A stretch of DNA of 64,000 bases from Arthrobacter sp. MN05-02. GTDB lineage: Bacteria > Actinomycetota > Actinomycetes > Actinomycetales > Micrococcaceae. The translations under genes were made by a program, and so were the position numbers. Below, piece after piece: positions 58,522 to 64,000 of the stretch (position 1 is its first letter; every line of letters begins with the position of its first letter). Below the pieces are notes generated by a model that was not told the origin of the DNA, did no database searches, and saw only the letters and a list, made by a program, of their open reading frames with translations. The stretch covers positions 1,488,001 through 1,552,000 of the forward strand of contig AP018697.1 in assembly GCA_004001285.1 (NCBI GenBank), given 5' to 3'.

Positions 58522-59301
58522 TCATCGACCTGCGACGAACAGCGGTTCGACCGCCAGGCACCGGGGGTCGGTCAATCTTAGGAGGACAGCGTTTCCCTCC
58601 CTGTTGAGCTCTTTGCCGAGTACATGCACGCGCGTCTCAGTGCCGTCCGCCCGTTCCACCGACTGTTGTCGGCGTTGATGCCAATGACCGCAGAGCACCA
58701 TGGGTGGCTGGAGGCGTTCCATGAGAGAGTCCAGCAATCGCCTAGTTTTCTCAGCTCGTTCCACAATGTGCGGCAGTAGGTCGAGGTCGCCCTTCATAGG
58801 AACGGAGGCCGGTATATCGTGAGTGAGCAACTCATCGACGGGCCCGCCGGCGATGAGTTGCTCGGCTTCCTCATGGGTGGATTCTTCGTTAGGCCACCAG
58901 TTCTTACCTGCCCGGCGCCAGCCTTGGTCGACGCTGTACGCGCCGCCGAGAGCGCCGATCATGAGACCCTGAATGATGGTGCTGCCACCGCGGGAAAGTA
59001 TCAGGATCTGCTCCGTGAACTGAGCGGTACCGTCTCCACCTACGGGAAGTTTGTGAATCGTGCTCCAGTTGTCGTGGTTGCCGGGTGAGATGAGGATCTG
59101 CATGTTTGAGGCAGCCAGCCGCCGACTGAGCTTGCTCTCATAGCGGCCCCGCTGAGGTCCTGGGAAGTCGAGACCGAAGTCTCCCACGTGCAGCAGCGTC
59201 CTCACTCCGGCCCGTTCAGCGGCGTCGATGGCACCAAGGCCCCAGCCAAGGTGCTCGTGCCAATCACCGAAGACGGCCAGGGGAGGATCGGATGGTTCCA
59301 T
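58522..59301 (-). CDS. metallophosphoesterase (calcineurin-like)
   Basis: 259 residues with all dimetal motifs in order: VFGDWHEHLGWG, LLHVGDFGLDF, ISPGNHDNW, LLTHDIPA and LCGHWHQR. The fold covers nucleases, phosphodiesterases and protein phosphatases; the substrate is unknown. It has no signal peptide. It lies alone, antisense to nrdF, in the AT-richer accessory stretch, so horizontal gain is plausible. Confidence 0.82.
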   Translation of the reverse strand: MEPSDPPLAVFGDWHEHLGWGLGAIDAAERAGVRTLLHVGDFGLDFPGPQRGRYESKLSRRLAASNMQILISPGNHDNWSTIHKLPVGGDGTAQFTEQILILSRGGSTIIQGLMIGALGGAYSVDQGWRRAGKNWWPNEESTHEEAEQLIAGGPVDELLTHDIPASVPMKGDLDLLPHIVERAEKTRRLLDSLMERLQPPMVLCGHWHQRRQQSVERADGTETRVHVLGKELNREGNAVLLRLTDPRCLAVEPLFVAGR

Positions 59302-59446
59302 GCAACGAAATTATGCGCTGGTCTGAGATAGGGCTGTGCTTTGCTCCCTCTGCCGGCCGATCCTGGGTCAAGCTGAAAGTTAGGCTCTGACTCCCGCGCC
59401 AGGGCGGTGAGAGGGGTGCCGGCATCGGAGCGCTCACAGTCGCCGC

Positions 59447-60155
59447 TCAACCAGAGGGTGCATCGTCCTCACCCTTCGCCGCTGCCACCACCTCGACCAT
59501 CGTCGGCAGTTGCTCGCGATAGTCAGATTGACATGCGCCGGACGGTCGAATGGCTTCCCGATCAGGAGGAGCTGTGTAGGCGAGAGCGGAAATGCGATGG
59601 TGCACACAGGCGCATCCTCGGTTTCATGAATCACCAGGACCGCTCCGTCACCGGTGACATACTCACCGGAAAGAATCTGCCACTCCCACGATTCGAGACC
59701 CAGCTCTTTTAAGCGGATAACCTCTTGCATGGACTGAGAGAGCAGGATCCGGTCAGCGACATTCAAGTCGACTTCTTCAATCGTTCCATCCATTTTCAAC
59801 TGAATGGCTGGTGTGCGGACTTCCGCTTGATCGGCGTATCGGCCCCGGTCGAGGTGCATGTCCAGAACGCGATCATGGCTGGAACCGTCTCATCGGCCAA
59901 CGAGGGGTTTTCACTACGGAGCCTGGTGATAGCCTGCATCCCCTTGCTCTCGATTTAGGAGTATTCCTGCTCGAGATCGTGAGTCAGCACATTCGGTTCG
60001 TATGCGTAGTTGTGGACTGTCGCCCGATTCACCGACGACGGGTAGCCGTGGTTCCGGCTCAGGTCGATAACGTCCACCCGATTGCCTTCATCCGCCCACG
60101 CGCGGATATAAGAGTTGGTTAGCATGTGTGCGTTGCGCACCTCTTCTCGGGCCAT
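59447..60155 (-). pseudogene. DUF4238-like protein, broken by a stop and two frame breaks
   Basis: The N-terminal piece (NAHMLTNSYIRAWADEGNRV, VHNYAYEPNVLTHDLEQEYS) ends at an in-frame TAA at 59955-59957. The protein continues (IESKGMQAITRLRSENPS), loses one base near 59863 (AFLDMHLDRGRYAD expected), continues to LTIASN, and loses another near 59508-59514, after which LPTMVEVVAAAKGEDDAP ends at TGA 59447-59449. About 235 residues when repaired. The DUF4238 call rests on pattern resemblance. Unlike the lesions in the housekeeping genes, these are deletions plus a stop, which suggests real decay. Confidence 0.65.
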
Positions 60156-60535
60156 GCCTGCACCCTATAGTCTGCGACGCTGATGACGGAGTCCCCGCCG
60201 ACCCGCCCGGCCTACTCGCGCTTCGGTTCACCACTCGTCCTGAAGGGTTGCGTTTGGGTACACCCCAACGCGATAGCGCAGAACTGTGACTTCTCGTCGA
60301 GCTGACGGGGTTTCTGAGAGCTGGTTGGCGGGGTGGCAGTCACTACAGCAGGTGGTGCGTCCCGCTGATCGAATTACTCAAAGGGGCCTCGGGATGAAAG
60401 CGTAGCTGCGTCGGTATTGAAGGTTGTCTAGATCCGCCTATGGGAGTAATGCGCAATGACTGCGCCGGGCAACCGCAGTGGATGGTCCGGCGCTGCCGTG
60501 TTCATGGGGCTGGGAAGGGGTCCGACAGGATGTTG
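60156..60535. other. 380-base interval without recognisable gene
   Basis: Lower GC than the flanks, no frame with good codon use, no hairpin with T-tract. It may hold remnants of the same inserted segment as the DUF4238 gene; I could not identify any. Confidence 0.4.
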
Positions 60536-61642
<1,107 letters not shown>

Positions 61643-61672
61643 TCACGGGGATAGTGCGATGGGAGTGCGGGA

Positions 61673-62563
61673 TCAGGATTCGGGGATGGTGAGGTCCCAC
61701 GTCGAGGGGTCGACCTCGTCCGGGTCGGGTCCGCCGCGTACTCCGCGGTCAAGTGCGTCGATCGTTGTAAGCTCCTGGTCGGTCAGGGTGAAGTCGAAGA
61801 CGTCGATGTTCTGGGCGATGCGCTGCGGGTTTGTCGACTTGGGGATCGCGGGACGGCCTTGCTCGAGGTGCCAGCGCAACATGACCTGCGCGGGGGTCTT
61901 TTCATGGTCGGCAGCGATTCGGTTGAGTGTCTCGTCCTCGAGGACGCTGGGGCGATTGTCATCGCCCCAGCCCGGATAGAAGGTGATTCCGCCGATGGGC
62001 GACCATGCCTGGGTGACGACGCCCAGCTCGGTGTTAGCGCGCTGGACGTCGGGCTGGGTGAAGTAGGGGTGCAATTCCACCTGGTTCACTGCCGGGACCA
62101 CGGTGGTCCGTTCGCGCAGTGCGGCCAGGTGGTGCGGCATGAAGTTGCTGACGCCGATGGCTCGCACCCGGCCGTCGGCGAGGAGCGTCTCGAGCGCCCG
62201 ATAGGCCTCGATGGTCCGGTCGAAGTGCTGTGGCATGGGCTGGTGCAGGATCAGGAGGTCGATCCTCCCGACGCCGAGCTTGATCGCGCTCTTGTCGAAC
62301 GCATGCAGGGTCTGGTCGTATCCGTAGTCGCTGACCCACACCTTGGTCTCGATGAAGACGTCGTCACGGTCGACGCCGGACCGGCGGATGCCCTCTCCGA
62401 CCTCGCGTTCGTTGCCGTACCCGGCGGCAGTGTCGATGTGCCGGTAGCCGGCTTTCATGGCCGTCTCGACGGCGACTGCTGTCTCCTCGGGAGGGCTCTG
62501 GAAGACGCCGAAGCCCAGAGGCGGCATGGAGACGCCGTTGTTGAGGATGATGGGATTGTTCAT
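61673..62563 (-). CDS. aldo/keto reductase (2,5-diketo-gluconate-reductase type)
   Basis: 296 residues of the AKR5-like class. Tetrad: Asp and Tyr in HIDTAAGYGNEREVGEGI, Lys in ETKVWVSDYG, His in LLILHQPMPQHF; cofactor site IPKSTNPQRIAQNIDVFDF. The start ATG overlaps the upstream regulator's stop by four bases, so both are co-transcribed. It is a paralogue of the partial AKR at the right edge. Confidence 0.9.
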   Translation of the reverse strand: MNNPIILNNGVSMPPLGFGVFQSPPEETAVAVETAMKAGYRHIDTAAGYGNEREVGEGIRRSGVDRDDVFIETKVWVSDYGYDQTLHAFDKSAIKLGVGRIDLLILHQPMPQHFDRTIEAYRALETLLADGRVRAIGVSNFMPHHLAALRERTTVVPAVNQVELHPYFTQPDVQRANTELGVVTQAWSPIGGITFYPGWGDDNRPSVLEDETLNRIAADHEKTPAQVMLRWHLEQGRPAIPKSTNPQRIAQNIDVFDFTLTDQELTTIDALDRGVRGGPDPDEVDPSTWDLTIPES

Positions 62564-63495
62564 GATTCCTCCAAGGGGAAGTGTCGTGGTGGCTGGCTAC
62601 GGGATGCATTCTGTGCCGTGGGTTGGGATGCGTCTCGCGTCGCTGTGCTGGTGGTCGTCCAGGAACCAAGTAGCGCCATGCGCTCGGCTGTGGGCGATCC
62701 GGCTTCGTAGGTGTAGACGAGCATCGTCATTCCCGGTTCCGTGGTGAGGTCGAAGGACTCGTAGCCGAACTCGAGGTCGCCGACGGAGGGGTGCCGGTAG
62801 CGTTTGGTGCCGCGCTGGTAGCGGATGACGTCGTGGGAGGCCCACAGGGAGCGGAACTCCGGGCTCTGTGTGGAGAGCTGGCCGATGAGGCGGATGAGGT
62901 CCTCGTCGAACGGGTCCCGTCCGGCGGCCTGATGCAGCAACGCGACGACATTCCTTCTCGCGCGGGCCGCGTCGATGAAGAACTCATCTGCGCGCGGGTC
63001 GAGGAACTGGAACCTCGCTGCATTGAACACTGGACCGGCGCCGGCGCCCCTGTCAGGGAGGCTGTAGAGAGCCGCCCCGAGGGCGTTCGTCGCGACGAAG
63101 TCCAGCCTGGAGTTCTGGACCAGGGCCGGGACGGTGATCGAGTCCAGTACTGCCTGCGTCCCGGGGGCGGCAACGGTACGGGTCTTCGTCCGCGGTGTGC
63201 GCCGGCGCGGGGTCGAGGTGACCTCCACAAGATTCATCAGGTGCTCCCGCTCGGTATCGTCCAGCTGCAACGCGCGAGCAATGGCATCAAGGACCTCGAT
63301 GGACGCGCCTCGGGTGTGTCCGCGTTCGAGTTTGGAGTAGTAGTCGGTGCTGACCCCGGCCAGGTGAGCGACTTCTTCCCGGCGGAGGCCGGCGACGCGC
63401 CTGTTGCCGCTGAACACGGGCACCCCGGCCTGTTCGGGGCTGATCCGGGCCCGCCTCGAGGTCAGGAAGCTGCTGATCTCCTTGGGAGCGGACAT
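62560..63495 (-). CDS. XRE-type regulator with MmyB-like ligand-binding domain
   Basis: 311 residues: helix-turn-helix RRVAGLRREEVAHLAGVSTD followed by YYSKLERG (residues 30-60) and the MmyB-like ligand-binding domain (from PALVQNSRLDFVATNALGAA to about residue 270), with the usual YQRGTKRYRHPSVGDLEF. These regulators bind small hydrophobic ligands and often control adjacent reductases. It sits between two AKR genes in one transcription direction. Confidence 0.88.
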   Translation of the reverse strand: MSAPKEISSFLTSRRARISPEQAGVPVFSGNRRVAGLRREEVAHLAGVSTDYYSKLERGHTRGASIEVLDAIARALQLDDTEREHLMNLVEVTSTPRRRTPRTKTRTVAAPGTQAVLDSITVPALVQNSRLDFVATNALGAALYSLPDRGAGAGPVFNAARFQFLDPRADEFFIDAARARRNVVALLHQAAGRDPFDEDLIRLIGQLSTQSPEFRSLWASHDVIRYQRGTKRYRHPSVGDLEFGYESFDLTTEPGMTMLVYTYEAGSPTAERMALLGSWTTTSTATRDASQPTAQNASRSQPPRHFPLEES

Positions 63496-63496
63496 G

Positions 63497-64000
63497 TCAG
63501 GCCGCGTCGATGGTCAGGTCGATAGCGTCAGGTGTCGCCTCGTCGGGGTCGATCGCCCCCCGTATCCCGGTATCGACTTTCCGGATGGCTGTCATGTCCT
63601 CAGCGCCAAGCTCGAAATCGAACACCTCGAAGTTCTCCGAGATCCGCTGCGGGGACACCGACTTGGGGATGACGCTGCGGCCCTGCTGCAGGTGCCACCG
63701 CAGGATCACCTGAGCGGGCGTCTTGCCCTGTACCTCTGCAATCGCAAGGATGGTCTCGTTCTTCAGTGGTGGCACGGCACCGTTCTCCCCGGCCCACCCG
63801 TAGACTCCGCCGATCGGCGACCACGCCTGCGTCGTGATGCCCAGCTCCCGGTGCAGGGATACCTGCTCGGGCTGCTGGAAATTCGGGTGCAGCTCTATCT
63901 GGTTCACGGCCGGCACGATGTCCGTCTCTGCCAGCAGGGACCGCAGATGGGCGGGCTTGAAGTTCGCGACCCCGATCGCGCGCACCCGCCCCTCGGTCAG
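63497..64000 (-). CDS. aldo/keto reductase, C-terminal part (runs off the right edge)
   Basis: The last 167 codons of an AKR5-type protein: VRAIGVANFKPAHLRSL, VNQIELHPNFQQPEQV, TTQAWSPIGGVYGWAGENG and the cofactor site IPKSVSPQRISENFEVFDFE. It is a close paralogue of the reductase at 61673. The N-terminus with the catalytic tetrad is outside the window. The stop is one base from the next gene's ATG, so they form one operon. Confidence 0.88.
   Translation of the reverse strand: MTEGRVRAIGVANFKPAHLRSLLAETDIVPAVNQIELHPNFQQPEQVSLHRELGITTQAWSPIGGVYGWAGENGAVPPLKNETILAIAEVQGKTPAQVILRWHLQQGRSVIPKSVSPQRISENFEVFDFELGAEDMTAIRKVDTGIRGAIDPDEATPDAIDLTIDAA

Overview
The window is chromosomal DNA of a high-GC actinobacterium. 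Gene content and order point to the Micrococcaceae (Arthrobacter sensu lato): parC beside a GNAT/acyl-CoA synthetase fusion, DUF5998, a phosphodiesterase, thymidine kinase, SepH, DUF4193, DUF3093, dut, DUF3710, an OB-fold protein, DUF3159, a TrkA pair, an APC permease, a TRAM-less RNA methyltransferase relative, dxs and RNase E/G. From memory, the dxs to dut part has the same order as in Mycobacterium tuberculosis. The genus call is inference from protein content, not from a marker gene.

Layout. 1-7 kb: end of an ABC exporter subunit (CydC-like), a double-GNAT protein, topoisomerase IV subunit A, and a GNAT/acyl-CoA synthetase fusion. 7-20 kb: the conserved actinobacterial housekeeping block. 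20-26 kb: dxs and RNase E/G. 26-36 kb: a TPP-riboswitch-controlled ThiD-TenA fusion, rplU-rpmA, obg, proB, proA, nadD, rsfS, a histidine phosphatase and tRNA-Ala(GGC). 36-53.5 kb is more variable: methyltransferase, DMT exporter with divergent LysR, a large secreted beta-helix protein, an ArsR-CDF metal-efflux pair, MFS transporter, ANTAR protein, HNH nuclease, App1-type phosphatase, metF, SDR, LysR and a cyclopropane-fatty-acid-synthase-like enzyme. 53.5-58 kb: class Ib ribonucleotide reductase nrdHIEF. 58-64 kb is an accessory, AT-richer stretch: a phased repeat array, a metallophosphoesterase, a broken DUF4238 gene, and aldo/keto reductases with a MmyB-type regulator.

How the genes work together. 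nrdHIEF, dut and thymidine kinase all serve dNTP supply. rplU, rpmA, obg and rsfS serve ribosome assembly. dxs feeds isoprenoid synthesis and thiD-tenA feeds thiamine synthesis; DXS also needs thiamine pyrophosphate. proB and proA make proline, and nadD makes NAD. sepH acts in division.

Sequence quality. At least ten frame breaks affect conserved genes in the first 36 kb, most of them +1 insertions in short C or G runs. This looks more like base-calling error than decay. The broken DUF4238 gene near 60 kb differs: two apparent deletions plus an in-frame stop. Many starts here appear leaderless, with a TANNNT-like -10 box 6-7 bases before ATG or GTG.

The least explained signals are the array of GTTGA/GTTGG motifs spaced about 20 bp after nrdF (58.12-58.30 kb), and a group of four TCCACA (DnaA-box core) hexamers upstream of nrdH.
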